DNA of 64,000 nt from Chitinophaga barathri (GCF_003807585.1 NZ_RMBX01000003.1:558001-622000), one strand, 5' to 3'; shown: positions 1-9,345, counted from the stretch's first letter. Numbers and translations are program-made. The notes: a model not told the origin generated them from the letters alone.

Positions 1-2779
1 TAATGGTGCCCGCAGGTGTATATTTCACCGCATTGTCCAGGAGGTTGTGCACCACCACGCCCAATAGCTGCCTGTTCACCAGGGCCGGCCCGGTCCCGTT
101 CGTATGATGAATGATCCCGACGTTCCGCATCTGTGCGATCGGCCTGAATATACCCGCTTTCTCTTCCAGCAGCTGGTCCAGGTTCAGCATCTCAGACGAG
201 GAACCGTTTACCGAAAACTGCATCTTCATGTACTGGATCAGGTTTTCGATGAGGTGGTACATGCGGTAATGCGTTTCGTAGAGTGCGTCGTGCTGTTTGT
301 CTTTCCCGCGCATGGCGCCGGTCATGAGCAGCAGGAATTTCATGGGGGTCTTGATGTCGTGCGTAATGGCCGCAATGAGGCGCTGCTGCATGAGCGCCTG
401 CTGATGCAGCTGTCTTTCGGAAGATTGCAGGAACTCCAGCGTTTCTTCCAGCCTGCGCGTTCTCTCGGATACATGCATTTCCAGCATCCGGTTTTTGTAC
501 TGGCTACGCGCCAGCCTGATGCGCATAAAAACAAACACCAGCAACCCGAGGAAACAGGCCGCCAGTACCCGGAACCAAAGTTTTTCGTACCAGGCTATCT
601 GCACGGTGATAAACACCACTTTGTCAATATAATTCTGCCTGCCAAAACCATTTACTTTCCTGACGCGGAGCCGGTAATTGCCCGAATGCAGGCGTGAGAA
701 CGAGATAGAGCGGTCGTTTTCCACCGGCAGCCAGATATCCTCCCCATCGCCTTCCAGCGTGTAGAACAGCTGCACATTGTACCGGTCCCCAAAGTAGGGC
801 GTGCTCACCTCCAGGCGGAACTGCTGGTAGTTGTTCGGCAGCACAACGGTGTCTGTGAGCGCCAGCCTCCGGGTGTCCATTTCCATATTATCTATGAACA
901 GCCCTTTGTCCGGCAGTTCCGCTTTGATACCGGAAGGCGGGAACATCACCAGCCCGTCCAGCGAAGGCAGGGACAGGTTGCCGTTCGGCAGCTTCAGCGC
1001 GCATGGCTGGCAGCCCCCGTTGAATTCATTGGTATTAAAACCCTTGTTTTTGCCGTAGTACAGGTAAAAGACGTAGGAAGATTCCCCATGGGCATATGCC
1101 AGCAGGTCTTTCCGCGCTACCTGGAAAAGCCCTTTGTTTGTCGTGATCCAGAAATAACCATTGTCATCCTGTGTTATACAATGGGCCGTATTGAGGTATT
1201 GCAGCCTGTCCAGCGGCATCTGGTAGGTCATTCCGTTCTCCAGCAGAAAAAAGCCTTTGTCGTAAGTGGTCACCCATAGTTCTTTCCGGGACAGGGAATA
1301 GACGCTGCGTACATTATAACCGCTGAGGCCGGCAATGGTATCTACTTTAGCGTTGCTGAGCTTTACCTTGAACAGTCCCCTGCCCGAGCCCACCCACAAC
1401 ACGCCGGGATGTTCGTATGAAAAATAGGTGATATCCTGCACAGCTGAAGTGAACAACAGCGGTACGGGATCAGGCCGGTCCGTGTCCACATAATACAGCC
1501 CGGCGTGTTTGAACCCGATCCAGAGGCGGCCGTCTTGCCCGGCGTAGATCCGGTTGATCTCATCGTGCAACTCCCGCACCCATAACAGTTCAGTGAAATC
1601 CTTATTGTATTTTAGCAGGTGGCTGTTGGATTTATGCCAGTGATTGCCCTGCTGGTCCGTTTGCATGCTGTAGGCATCTCCAACGTGCTGCTGCCGCAGC
1701 AGGGGAATTTCATAGGTTTTACCAGTTTCGTCAAACAAAAAGCCCTGCGGCGTGATCACGCCATTGGTGCCATACACATTTTGCGAATAATACACTTCGT
1801 TGCTGCCCAGGCCTGCCCGCCGCGGCCTGAACTGTTTTTTTGTGATCACGAACAGTCCTTTGGTGAAGCTGCCAAGGAAAAGCCGGTGATGCTGCTCGTC
1901 CTGGTATACGGAAATAATATCCTGCCGGTGAAACTCAAAATCCTGCAATACCAGCTGGGTATACAGCATGCCGCCTTCCCCTTCCGTAAGGCGGTAGAGG
2001 CTGCCGTTCAGGTAGATGAACAGCTGATCCGCCACATAGTTCCAGTAAAGCTCCATCTTGTTTTTATCCGTGTTGTAAGCGGGGTTTTCAGTAATATCCC
2101 CGCAAAGGTTTACGGGATGGCCGCCAAGATTATCCAGCATGAGGAATTTCCCTTCAGCGTCGAGGAAATACAGGTGACGGCGGATAGTGAAGAAGTTCCA
2201 GGGATTGTTGTGCGCAAAAGGATGGCTGAACAATTTGCGGTCCTTATCCATGTATGAATAGGAATTGCGGGAGATCAGGTAATAAGAACGCGCGCCCGTG
2301 GGAATAAGATAATGATCCACCCGCATTACGGATTTAAAACCGTTGGGCAGGCCCACTACGGGGTAAATTCCGGTGGTATCATTGTACACGAAATATTCGT
2401 AATCACGGGTAACAGGGAGGTGATTGTGCCAGAATGTGGCCCTGCCGTTGCTGATGCGGATGACCTCCTTTTCAGAGGTGCGGGCGAACAACATTTTTCT
2501 TCCGGCATCGGGATAGATGTAGGTCATGCGGCTGGTGCGCAGCGGGAGGTCGTTGCCATTGAAGTTCCTGAACTTCTGCCCGTCAAAGCGTACGAGGCCG
2601 TTTTCCGTGGCAAGCCACAGGAAACCGTCGTTATCAGGCGCTATACTTTTTACGCTGTTTTGAGGCAAACCATTCTCATCCGTAAAATTTTCTACGGTGT
2701 AAGGCAGTGTGTCTATATCAGCAGCCTGGACGCTGAATGCACGACTAATTAAACCCAATAGTAAAACAAACGATCTCAT
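1..2779 (-). CDS. Sensor histidine kinase with periplasmic propeller, C-terminus off the window
   Basis: My translation of the minus strand from the ATG at 2779 stays open to base 1 (926 residues), so the gene is truncated at its C-terminal end by the window. It starts with a signal-like segment (MRSFVLLLGLISRAFS), then about 600 residues with repeated two-component propeller motifs such as DNDGFLWLATENGLVRFDG near residue 50 and GQDGRLWIGFKHAGLYYVD. A Y_Y_Y-type beta domain follows at roughly 630-725, then one membrane helix (about 730-750), a coiled coil, an H-box (ITHDIKTPM, H807) and an N-box (NLLDNAVKYT, N916). In Bacteroidota such proteins sense an extracellular or periplasmic ligand, often a glycan, and phosphorylate a response regulator. 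The lost part would show whether this is a hybrid kinase with receiver and AraC domains. Confidence 0.93.
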   Translation of the reverse strand, partial: MRSFVLLLGLISRAFSVQAADIDTLPYTVENFTDENGLPQNSVKSIAPDNDGFLWLATENGLVRFDGQKFRNFNGNDLPLRTSRMTYIYPDAGRKMLFARTSEKEVIRISNGRATFWHNHLPVTRDYEYFVYNDTTGIYPVVGLPNGFKSVMRVDHYLIPTGARSYYLISRNSYSYMDKDRKLFSHPFAHNNPWNFFTIRRHLYFLDAEGKFLMLDNLGGHPVNLCGDITENPAYNTDKNKMELYWNYVADQLFIYLNGSLYRLTEGEGGMLYTQLVLQDFEFHRQDIISVYQDEQHHRLFLGSFTKGLFVITKKQFRPRRAGLGSNEVYYSQNVYGTNGVITPQGFLFDETGKTYEIPLLRQQHVGDAYSMQTDQQGNHWHKSNSHLLKYNKDFTELLWVRELHDEINRIYAGQDGRLWIGFKHAGLYYVDTDRPDPVPLLFTSAVQDITYFSYEHPGVLWVGSGRGLFKVKLSNAKVDTIAGLSGYNVRSVYSLSRKELWVTTYDKGFFLLENGMTYQMPLDRLQYLNTAHCITQDDNGYFWITTNKGLFQVARKDLLAYAHGESSYVFYLYYGKNKGFNTNEFNGGCQPCALKLPNGNLSLPSLDGLVMFPPSGIKAELPDKGLFIDNMEMDTRRLALTDTVVLPNNYQQFRLEVSTPYFGDRYNVQLFYTLEGDGEDIWLPVENDRSISFSRLHSGNYRLRVRKVNGFGRQNYIDKVVFITVQIAWYEKLWFRVLAACFLGLLVFVFMRIRLARSQYKNRMLEMHVSERTRRLEETLEFLQSSERQLHQQALMQQRLIAAITHDIKTPMKFLLLMTGAMRGKDKQHDALYETHYRMYHLIENLIQYMKMQFSVNGSSSEMLNLDQLLEEKAGIFRPIAQMRNVGIIHHTNGTGPALVNRQLLGVVVHNLLDNAVKYTPAGTI

Positions 2780-3109
2780 GGCCGTTTTAAAGAATCCGGT
2801 TGGCGTACTATATAAGTGCGTTATTAAAGATATGGACGCTTTAAGCAGCGGGGTTCCGACGTTTCATATACAAAAAAACATAGCTATATAGGAATGGATT
2901 TATCCGCTCCATCCGGCGAAAGAAATCTGACAGGCAAATATAAAAATGAATTATTCGGAATCCTAAGCGAAAGTTTGTTTTTTTTGAAATATAACACGGG
3001 CGGCAACGGGAACGTGATGTATGGTAAATCTTTCAAAATGAGGCCCATACAAGGGAAGGTGAGAATGAAAAATGCCGGATTTGTCTTATATTTAAGGTAA
3101 ATTATACCT
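2780..3109. other. Divergent intergenic region
   Basis: This 330-bp AT-rich stretch separates the divergent sensor kinase and the Gly-Gly protein gene. On the minus strand a TATCTTTA box (2825-2832, one mismatch to TANNTTTG) would give a leader of about 40 nt for the kinase. I found no convincing promoter for the plus-strand gene. The short open frames inside have no coding character. Confidence 0.4.
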
Positions 3110-3505
3110 ATGCCCGTAACCCTAACAATGACAGACGAGAGCGCCGGCGGGAAGGTGCTCCGTGAGCTGGAAATATCCTTTGCCAGCGAGCTTACGACAA
3201 TCTCAGATATCATCACCACCCGCGTTCGTGCTGAAGTGGAAGCCTATAACAATAAGATGCCGGAGTATTTCAACGGCCTCATACAACCCGGCGATGCAGA
3301 ACGCACCATCAACGGATTTAAGATAAAAGCCCACAAAAAGGTGGATGCCAGCCAGCAATGCGCGACCGCACTCGACGCCTATACGAAAAATGGCTTCTTC
3401 GTGCTGGTGGACAATATCCAGTCCACCTCGCTGGATCAGATGGTCCTGATCAATGAAAACACCCGCATCAGCTTTATCAAACTCACGCCGCTGGTAGGCG
3501 GATAA
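3110..3505 (+). CDS. Small putative ubiquitin-like/MoaD-like protein ending in Gly-Gly
   Basis: The product has 131 residues, no signal peptide and no membrane segment. The N-terminal part reads as a beta-hairpin (VTLTMTDE, LRELEISF) followed by a helix (TISDIITTRVRAEVEAYN). The C-terminal part, GFFVLVDNIQ then LDQMVLINENTRISF and the last residues KLTPLVGG, resembles the end of MoaD/ThiS and ubiquitin-like beta-grasp proteins, where a last hydrophobic strand leads to a terminal Gly-Gly that is activated as a thiocarboxylate or conjugated. The stop codon follows GG directly, so no processing would be needed. The gene lies 12 bp upstream of a DUF4132-type gene and is probably cotranscribed with it. 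The beta-grasp assignment is my inference from sequence pattern; the family itself I know only as an unnamed companion of DUF4132. No E1-like or JAB gene lies in the window. Confidence 0.8.
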   Translation: MPVTLTMTDESAGGKVLRELEISFASELTTISDIITTRVRAEVEAYNNKMPEYFNGLIQPGDAERTINGFKIKAHKKVDASQQCATALDAYTKNGFFVLVDNIQSTSLDQMVLINENTRISFIKLTPLVGG

Positions 3506-3517
3506 AACCTATGCCTT

Positions 3518-6130
3518 ATGGGGATCTTCGATTTTCTGAAGAATAAAAACTCCGGCAACAAACCAGCGGCCGGCAATGACGCGCCGCCTGAAAAAAGCCA
3601 GCCACCGGGCGATACGCGCTCTTTTTATCTTGCCATCGGCGAGGCGGCCCACCAGGAAATGCTGCACGAAAGAGCCATCAATTCCATCTCCCCTTTTACC
3701 GATAAAAAGGTATTTAAAGAACGTATACAACCGCTGACGGATAAAGAAAAGGTGGCATTAATCGTAACCGCCACGCAGGAACTGCACGCCCTGATGACCG
3801 ATCACACGAAATTTAACACCTCGAAGGGCAACCAGATGTATCACCTCTGGACCTTTATTATCGAGGCAACGATCAAAGAGAAGATGAACCTGGACGATGA
3901 GGATATCCATACCCTCGTGACCGTATTCAGCAGTTACCAATGCACGCACCATGACAACAATCATATCAGCCACTGGCCCATCATGCAGCTGATATCACAA
4001 CTCGATAAGATCAAACCCGAAGGACCGGTATCGGATACATTGAGGAGCGCGCTCAGTACGCTGAAAGAAAAACTGGAAGCCCCGGCGGCGTATCACCTGC
4101 GAAAAGATCAGACCAAACAACTGGCCAAGCTCGGCCCGGTATACGCCCGGCTCATGCAGACTGATGGTGGACCGGTGCCTGTTTATTTCCGGGGCAACGA
4201 TATATTCAGCGACTATGCCAATCAATATCTCCGTGGACTGAGCGGCGCAGAAGCCGGCCACTGGGCCAGGCTGATGATCCATACACAGAAAGCCAGCGGC
4301 AGCAAACCTTCCAATAAATTCCTGACCGAAGGCGGTGCGCTGATCAGGGCCCTGGGCGAAGATGCCTTTCATGAAAAGATCAATGATTGGCTGGTATTCC
4401 TGGCCGCTATGAAAGATTCGGAAGAAGATAACGGGTATGGATATACGTGCACTACTTATCTCCATTCCGGCATCTTCGATCACGTCAGGGGATTTGTGTG
4501 GATCTGCTCTTATTATTCAGACAAAACCACTTTATTTAATATCGCCGCCCTGGCGGAACGTGCTTTCCGGAAAATACCGCAGACCGGCCCCGCCGCGCCC
4601 GCCCTCGGCAACGCCTGCCTGTTTGCGCTCGCCAATTCCGAAGGCATGGGCGGCATCGGGCATCTTTCCAGGCTGAAGCTGCGCATCCGGCAAAATAACA
4701 CACAGGGCATCATCGAAAAGTACCTGGTGGAAGCGGCCATCGCGCAAGGTGTTTCCACGCACGACATAGAAGATATGGCGGTGGAGGATCATGGTTTTGA
4801 AGACGGGAAAATAACCTTCAGCTTCGACAGCGCCAGCGCCGTATTACAATTGACCGGCACAGGCAAAACAGCACTGAACTGGTTCAAAGCGGATGGTACG
4901 CCACAGAAGTCCGTACCCGCGCAGGTGAAAGAACAACATGCCGAAACACTAAAGACCATCAAAGAAATCATCAAACAGTCGGAGGCCACGCTCAGCGCCC
5001 AGCGGGACAGAATGGACAGGTTTTTCCGGATTGACCGCAGTATTCCCTGGCCGCATTTCAAAACGTATTATTTTAATCATCCCCTGCTCGGATACATTGC
5101 CCGCAAACTCATCTGGACAGTGGAGCATGAAGGCATACAACATCATGTCATTTATCATAACGACACCTGGCTGGATCAGGAAGGCCATGCAGTGGCGCTT
5201 ACACCGGGAGAACAGACGCATTTTACGCTCTGGCATCCCGTACATCACAGCGCGGCGGTCATCCGGCAATGGCGGGACTTCCTCATGCAGGAGCAGATCG
5301 TACAGCCGGTAAAACAGGCTTTCCGGGAAATATACCTGCTCACGGACGCCGAAGTGAACACACTCAGCTATAGCAACCGGATGGCCGCGCACATCCTGCG
5401 CCAGCATCAGTTCAACTCGCTAGCCAAACTCCGTGGCTGGAAATATGCCCTGCGCGGCTCTTTTGACGGCGGGTCTGAAGAAGTGGCCACCCTCCTTCTG
5501 CCCGATTTTAACCTGCGCGCGGAATACTGGATACACGCAGTGCAGGACCAGGAACACATCCTGCCCTCCGGCATGTACGAATACATTGCCACGGACCAGC
5601 TGCGGTTCATCAATACCTTCACCAGGGAGACCGTCAGCCTGCCGGAGGTGCCCGCTGTTGCACTCTCGGAAGTCATGCGCGACGCCGATCTTTTTGTGGG
5701 CGTGGCCAGCGTGGGCAATGACCCCAACTGGACGGACAGCGGCGGCATCCCGCGATACCGCGATTACTGGTATACCTATTCCTTCGGAGAGCTTACAGAA
5801 GTGGCCAAAACCCGCCGTTATATACTCGAAAACCTGGTGCCCCGGCTGAAGATCGCGCCGGTGACCACCTTACAGGATAAGTTCCTTGTCGTAAAAGGAA
5901 AATTACGCACCTACAAGATTCACCTGGGCAGCACGAACATCCTCATGGAGCCGAACGACCAGTACCTGTGCATCGTGGCGGTCCGGTCCGCCAAAGAGCC
6001 CGGCGGCAGCTTTTTCCTCCCGTTCGAAGGCGATGCGGGGCTTTCTCTTATCCTCAGCAAAGCGATACTGCTGGCGGAAGACGACAAAATAAAGGATGTG
6101 ACAATTACGCGGCAGATCAACCGTTTATAA
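3518..6130 (+). CDS. DUF4132-type protein
   Basis: This is a cytosolic protein of 870 residues without signal peptide or membrane segment. The N-terminal half is largely helical and not recognisable. From about residue 560 it matches what I recall of the DUF4132 family: KLRGWKYALRGSFDGG near residue 635, LLPDFNLRAEYWIHAV after it, and a conserved C-terminal block (GSTNILMEPNDQYLCIV near 815, LPFEGDAGLSLILSKA near 835) like the DUF7737 end of these proteins. The E. coli relative is YehI/MolR; biochemical function is unknown. The ATG at 3518 gives MGIFDFLKNK. Another ATG at 3511 is out of frame. The 12-bp gap to the Gly-Gly protein indicates an operon and suggests that the two proteins act together. 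Confidence 0.8.
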   Translation: MGIFDFLKNKNSGNKPAAGNDAPPEKSQPPGDTRSFYLAIGEAAHQEMLHERAINSISPFTDKKVFKERIQPLTDKEKVALIVTATQELHALMTDHTKFNTSKGNQMYHLWTFIIEATIKEKMNLDDEDIHTLVTVFSSYQCTHHDNNHISHWPIMQLISQLDKIKPEGPVSDTLRSALSTLKEKLEAPAAYHLRKDQTKQLAKLGPVYARLMQTDGGPVPVYFRGNDIFSDYANQYLRGLSGAEAGHWARLMIHTQKASGSKPSNKFLTEGGALIRALGEDAFHEKINDWLVFLAAMKDSEEDNGYGYTCTTYLHSGIFDHVRGFVWICSYYSDKTTLFNIAALAERAFRKIPQTGPAAPALGNACLFALANSEGMGGIGHLSRLKLRIRQNNTQGIIEKYLVEAAIAQGVSTHDIEDMAVEDHGFEDGKITFSFDSASAVLQLTGTGKTALNWFKADGTPQKSVPAQVKEQHAETLKTIKEIIKQSEATLSAQRDRMDRFFRIDRSIPWPHFKTYYFNHPLLGYIARKLIWTVEHEGIQHHVIYHNDTWLDQEGHAVALTPGEQTHFTLWHPVHHSAAVIRQWRDFLMQEQIVQPVKQAFREIYLLTDAEVNTLSYSNRMAAHILRQHQFNSLAKLRGWKYALRGSFDGGSEEVATLLLPDFNLRAEYWIHAVQDQEHILPSGMYEYIATDQLRFINTFTRETVSLPEVPAVALSEVMRDADLFVGVASVGNDPNWTDSGGIPRYRDYWYTYSFGELTEVAKTRRYILENLVPRLKIAPVTTLQDKFLVVKGKLRTYKIHLGSTNILMEPNDQYLCIVAVRSAKEPGGSFFLPFEGDAGLSLILSKAILLAEDDKIKDVTITRQINRL

Positions 6131-6258
6131 AGACGGAGAATAGCACAAGACAAATAGAAGAATGTTTCCCCGGTTGAAATGAAACTTTAGAACAAGGGCC
6201 GCGTCCTTATAAAGTAACCCGTCCGTGCGGGGCGGCTTCTCTGTTCAAACAACCTTTT

Positions 6259-7653
6259 ATGATGAAAACACCCTTATCCGTCATCTGCCTGCTGCTTTCG
6301 GCCTTTTGCCTCCGCGCGCAAAACCCCGCCGTTGCAAAGCTGGAAAAAGACATTCCCGTGCTAATGAAAGACGCCATGATCCCCGGCCTGACCGCCGCGC
6401 TCATTGAGAACGGCCAGCTGGTATGGACGCACAGCTACGGTGTAAGTAATTCCGCCACTGGCAAACCCGTCACGCCCGCCACCGTTTTTGAAGCGGCTTC
6501 CCTCAGCAAGGTTGTGGCCGCCTACGGCGTGTTAAAGCTGGTAGACGATGGCCGGCTGGACCTGGACCTGCCGCTCACGAAATATCTCGGCAATAATTAT
6601 GAGGTAGAAGACGAAAGGATACAACTCATCACGGCCCGCATGGTGCTGAGCCATTCCGGCGGCTTCCCGAACTGGCGGCCGGAAGGCGGCAAGCTCACCA
6701 TCCTGTTCAAACCGGGCGAAAGGTTTCAGTATTCAGGCGAAGGGTTTGTGATGCTTTCCAAAGTGGCGGAACTGATCACCGGCACGGAGTTTAACGCCTA
6801 TATCAACAAAACTGTGTTTGAGCCGCTGGGCATGACCAGCAGCAGCTACAACTGGGAAACTCCTTTTGATTCATTGCTGGTATACCGGCACGACTGGCTG
6901 GGCGCGCCGTCCCGCCGCTGGGAAGGCCATGGCGTAAACGCCGCCGCCAGCCTGCGCACCACTATCGGGGATTATTCAAAATTCCTGATCGCCCTGCTGG
7001 AGGGCAAAGGCCTGAAACCAGCCACCCTCAAGGTTATGCTCAGCCCGCAGATAGGCGTGGACGAGAAGTCGCCACAGGTGGCCTGGGGCCTCGGCGTGGG
7101 ATTGGAAAGTACTCCTGGTGGGAAATATGCCTGGCATTGGGGCGACCAGGGAGACAGCAAATGTTATTTCACGGCGGACCTGGTGAAGAAAAACGCCATC
7201 CTCTATTTTACCAATAGCCGCAACGGCCTTACCATCGCCACCGAAATGCTGAACGACGGCCTCGGCGGCGAACACCCTGCTGTGGCATGGCTGGGTTATG
7301 ACCGCTACGATCCGGACGCCCCCGCCCTGTACGCGGATATCCTGCAACGCGGGGCGGCCGCGGCCTTACAGGCCCATCATGAGAAAGGCAAAAAATTCAC
7401 AGAAGCCAAACTGAACACCATCGGCTACCAGTTGCTGCGGCAGAAACGGGTGGACGATGCCATTGCCGTGCTGGAGCAGAACGCCGCGGACTTTCCGCAA
7501 TCCGGCAATGTATGGGACAGCCTCGCCGAAGCCTGGATGGAAAAAGGCAATAACTCCCTCGCGATAGAATATTACCAAAAGTCCCTCACGCTGGACCCGA
7601 AGAACGATAATGCCGTGGTGCAATTAAAGAAATTGCAGGGACAGGGAAAATAA
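6259..7653 (+). CDS. Serine hydrolase of the beta-lactamase/PBP fold with C-terminal TPR
   Basis: The product has 464 residues and a signal peptide (MMKTPLSVICLLLSAFCLRAQ), so it is periplasmic or exported. The class C beta-lactamase-like domain shows the SxxK motif (S81-L-S-K84), the tyrosine motif YSG (Y158) and HWG (H293) in place of KTG. The last 90 residues form TPR-like helices (WDSLAEAWMEKGNNSLAIEYYQKSLTLDP). Such proteins are peptidases or esterases more often than true antibiotic-hydrolysing enzymes, and the substrate cannot be predicted. Translation may start at either of two adjacent ATG codons. It converges with another serine hydrolase 24 bp away, and the two share the fold but not close sequence. 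Confidence 0.9.
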   Translation: MMKTPLSVICLLLSAFCLRAQNPAVAKLEKDIPVLMKDAMIPGLTAALIENGQLVWTHSYGVSNSATGKPVTPATVFEAASLSKVVAAYGVLKLVDDGRLDLDLPLTKYLGNNYEVEDERIQLITARMVLSHSGGFPNWRPEGGKLTILFKPGERFQYSGEGFVMLSKVAELITGTEFNAYINKTVFEPLGMTSSSYNWETPFDSLLVYRHDWLGAPSRRWEGHGVNAAASLRTTIGDYSKFLIALLEGKGLKPATLKVMLSPQIGVDEKSPQVAWGLGVGLESTPGGKYAWHWGDQGDSKCYFTADLVKKNAILYFTNSRNGLTIATEMLNDGLGGEHPAVAWLGYDRYDPDAPALYADILQRGAAAALQAHHEKGKKFTEAKLNTIGYQLLRQKRVDDAIAVLEQNAADFPQSGNVWDSLAEAWMEKGNNSLAIEYYQKSLTLDPKNDNAVVQLKKLQGQGK

Positions 7654-7677
7654 GGACAGCCCTTTCCGGCATACCGC

Positions 7678-8811
7678 TTATTCCAGGAAATGATCCAGGA
7701 AGGCTTTCGCAAATGCCGAAGCCTGCACCTTTCTATTCAGGTTTTTATGAAAGGGGCTGAAGAACCCAAAAGGACCACCCAGCGGCTGAACGATGTGATA
7801 AAACGGCCGGCTGACGTCCTGCGAATTGGCAAGAATGATAAAAGTGATGTCTTTTTCCGGCACTTTCAGGAACAGGGCGGAGTATCCCATCCACCAGCCG
7901 GTGTGCCAGATCATTTTCAGGCCTTTGTAACTGGTCACGAACCAGCCCAGGCCATATTGGATCTTTTTCCCTCTTTTGTTGACAAAAGGCGTCCATACCT
8001 GCTCCCAGGTTCCCGGTTGCAGGAAACGTTTTTCATCTATGGCGGCTGAATAAAGGGCAAGGTCCGCCACGGTGCTCATCAACCCTGCCGCCGGGCCGAA
8101 GCCGTATTTGAAGGTGACGGTATCCAGCCGTTTTTTCTTTTTGTTCCAGTCATAAGGCCGGGCCGTCCATGAAAGATATTTTTCTTTGTCCAGGCCGCTG
8201 AGACTAAAATCCAGGCTATCGTCCGTACTGGGTGCGGTGCGCGTCATTCCCAGCGGGCGCACGATGGTATCCATCAGCAGCTCCCCGAAACCGCGGCCGG
8301 ACGATTTTTCGATCGCTTTGTCCAGCTGGTGGTACCAGCCCCCATTGTACCTGAATTTGTAGCCGGGTTTATAACTGTTCCACATGTTGCCCATGGCCGT
8401 ATGGGTCATGAGATGTTTCAGTTTGATGCGCGGGTCGCTGCCCCAGCGGGCGCCGAGGTTGATGCCATATTTACTGATCGGATCGTCCAGGCTGAGCTTC
8501 CCGGCTTCTACCTGTTGCATGAGGAGGATGGAACCAAAGGTTTTGGTAACGGAGGCCACCTGGTACACGGTGTTTTCATCGGGCACGATCTTGTTGGCTA
8601 CGTCCGCATACCCGAATCCTTTTTTCCAGGTCAGCGTTTTCCCGTGCATGACGCCTACTGAAAGACCGGGGATGTGATATTTTTCCCGGAGGGATGTTAT
8701 TTTCTTTTCAAAAGAGCTAAGATTGGCGCTGCCCCATCTTTGATCCTGCGCCCGGAGGCCGGCGGTGAAACAAATAAAAAGCATTAGAATGGCGTAAGGT
8801 TTGTGCAACAT
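7678..8811 (-). CDS. Serine hydrolase of the beta-lactamase/PBP fold
   Basis: I start the gene at the ATG at 8811, because it gives a clear signal peptide (MLHKPYAILMLFICFTAGLRAQ). The longer open frame up to 8934 reads through the promoter region. The 377-residue product has SxxK at S87-V-T-K90, YNG at Y155 and a late HTG in MIWHTGWWMGY, as in class C beta-lactamase-like esterases and D-aminopeptidases. It should act in the periplasm. A CATATTTG -7 box (8833-8840, minus strand) gives a leader of about 16 nt, and a perfect palindrome lies just upstream. Its substrate is unknown. Confidence 0.9.
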   Translation of the reverse strand: MLHKPYAILMLFICFTAGLRAQDQRWGSANLSSFEKKITSLREKYHIPGLSVGVMHGKTLTWKKGFGYADVANKIVPDENTVYQVASVTKTFGSILLMQQVEAGKLSLDDPISKYGINLGARWGSDPRIKLKHLMTHTAMGNMWNSYKPGYKFRYNGGWYHQLDKAIEKSSGRGFGELLMDTIVRPLGMTRTAPSTDDSLDFSLSGLDKEKYLSWTARPYDWNKKKKRLDTVTFKYGFGPAAGLMSTVADLALYSAAIDEKRFLQPGTWEQVWTPFVNKRGKKIQYGLGWFVTSYKGLKMIWHTGWWMGYSALFLKVPEKDITFIILANSQDVSRPFYHIVQPLGGPFGFFSPFHKNLNRKVQASAFAKAFLDHFLE

Positions 8812-8832
8812 GCTGTCGTTTCTTTGTTTAGG

Positions 8833-8840
8833 CAAATATG
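8833..8840 (-). promoter_or_regulatory. -7 box of the minus-strand serine hydrolase
   Basis: On the minus strand this reads CATATTTG, seven of eight bases of the Bacteroidota TANNTTTG box. Transcription would start about 16 nt before the ATG at 8811. Confidence 0.45.
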
Positions 8841-8864
8841 TAAAAAGGCGCTCCGGCAGCCTAT

Positions 8865-8880
8865 TCAATTCCGGAATTGA
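8865..8880. promoter_or_regulatory. Palindromic operator candidate
   Basis: TCAATTCCGGAATTGA is a perfect 16-bp palindrome between the divergent serine hydrolase and zinc-ribbon genes. Its half site GGAATTGA recurs at 8895-8902, exactly 22 bp further on, about two helical turns. This looks like a site for a dimeric repressor or activator; the regulator is unknown. Confidence 0.45.
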
Positions 8881-8951
8881 GTGCTGCTTAGTAAGGAATT
8901 GAGAGGTTTTCGGTTTATTTCCATACTTTGGCATCCAAACCTATTTACCCT

Positions 8952-9287
8952 ATGAGCCTTGTAATTTTCGGAACCTCGCAGACACCTGTCCATACAGAAT
9001 ATCTGCATACAGACTGTCCTGTTTGTAATTCAAGCCAGCACGCAGAAGTGATGGTGTATTCCGAATACGTTCATGTTTATTATATACCCTTTTTCCCGGT
9101 GGGCAAAGACGCCTTTACTGTTTGCAGTCAATGCGGGTTTAAAAAAACAACCCCACTCACCCGCGGGTTCTGCTCCGCCCATTCGCTGGATTACCGGAAG
9201 TACCGTCACCCAATGCGTACATTCTCCGGTCTCTTGACCATTGGCGGCCTCATTGGCCTGACCATTCTCGTTTACCAGCTGGACTAA
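8952..9287 (+). CDS. Small zinc-ribbon membrane protein
   Basis: The 111-residue protein begins at the ATG at 8952 (MSLVIFGTSQ). An upstream in-frame TTG at 8928 overlaps a TTTG promoter element (8927-8930) and is unlikely to be used. Two Cys pairs, CPVC near residue 23 and CSQCG near residue 60, can bind one zinc ion as a ribbon. A hydrophobic C-terminal helix (LLTIGGLIGLTILVYQL) anchors it in the membrane with the ribbon probably cytosolic. It resembles small zinc-ribbon membrane proteins of unknown function found across Bacteroidota. Its neighbours do not clarify the role. Confidence 0.75.
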   Translation: MSLVIFGTSQTPVHTEYLHTDCPVCNSSQHAEVMVYSEYVHVYYIPFFPVGKDAFTVCSQCGFKKTTPLTRGFCSAHSLDYRKYRHPMRTFSGLLTIGGLIGLTILVYQLD

Positions 9288-9310
9288 TAAAATATTAGTA
9301 TTATTTGCAC

Positions 9311-9318
9311 TATATTTG
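9311..9318 (+). promoter_or_regulatory. -7 promoter box
   Basis: TATATTTG matches TANNTTTG fully and lies 27 bp before the ATG at 9346, giving a leader of about 20 nt for the secreted protein pair. I saw no clear -33 TTTG at the expected distance. Confidence 0.5.
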
Positions 9319-9345
9319 AGGCGTCTTTCTGTAAACCGTACAGTT

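Noticed and set aside
1619..2752. Long plus-strand open frames opposite the left-edge gene
   Set aside because: The minus strand encodes a continuous sensor kinase with clear domains here; the plus-strand frames have no coding character and are antisense shadows.
2894..3100. Small plus-strand frame in the first intergenic region
   Set aside because: It has a random-looking sequence, no ribosome binding site and lies in an AT-rich promoter region.
3101..3108. TATACCTA-like -7 box with TTTG 19 bp upstream of the Gly-Gly gene
   Set aside because: The spacing is good, but the start site would fall inside the first codons, so it would not make a usable transcript for the ATG at 3110.
6259..7653. 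True beta-lactamase (antibiotic resistance gene)
   Set aside because: The SxxK and YSG motifs also occur in many esterases and peptidases, KTG is replaced by HWG and a TPR tail is present; resistance cannot be claimed.
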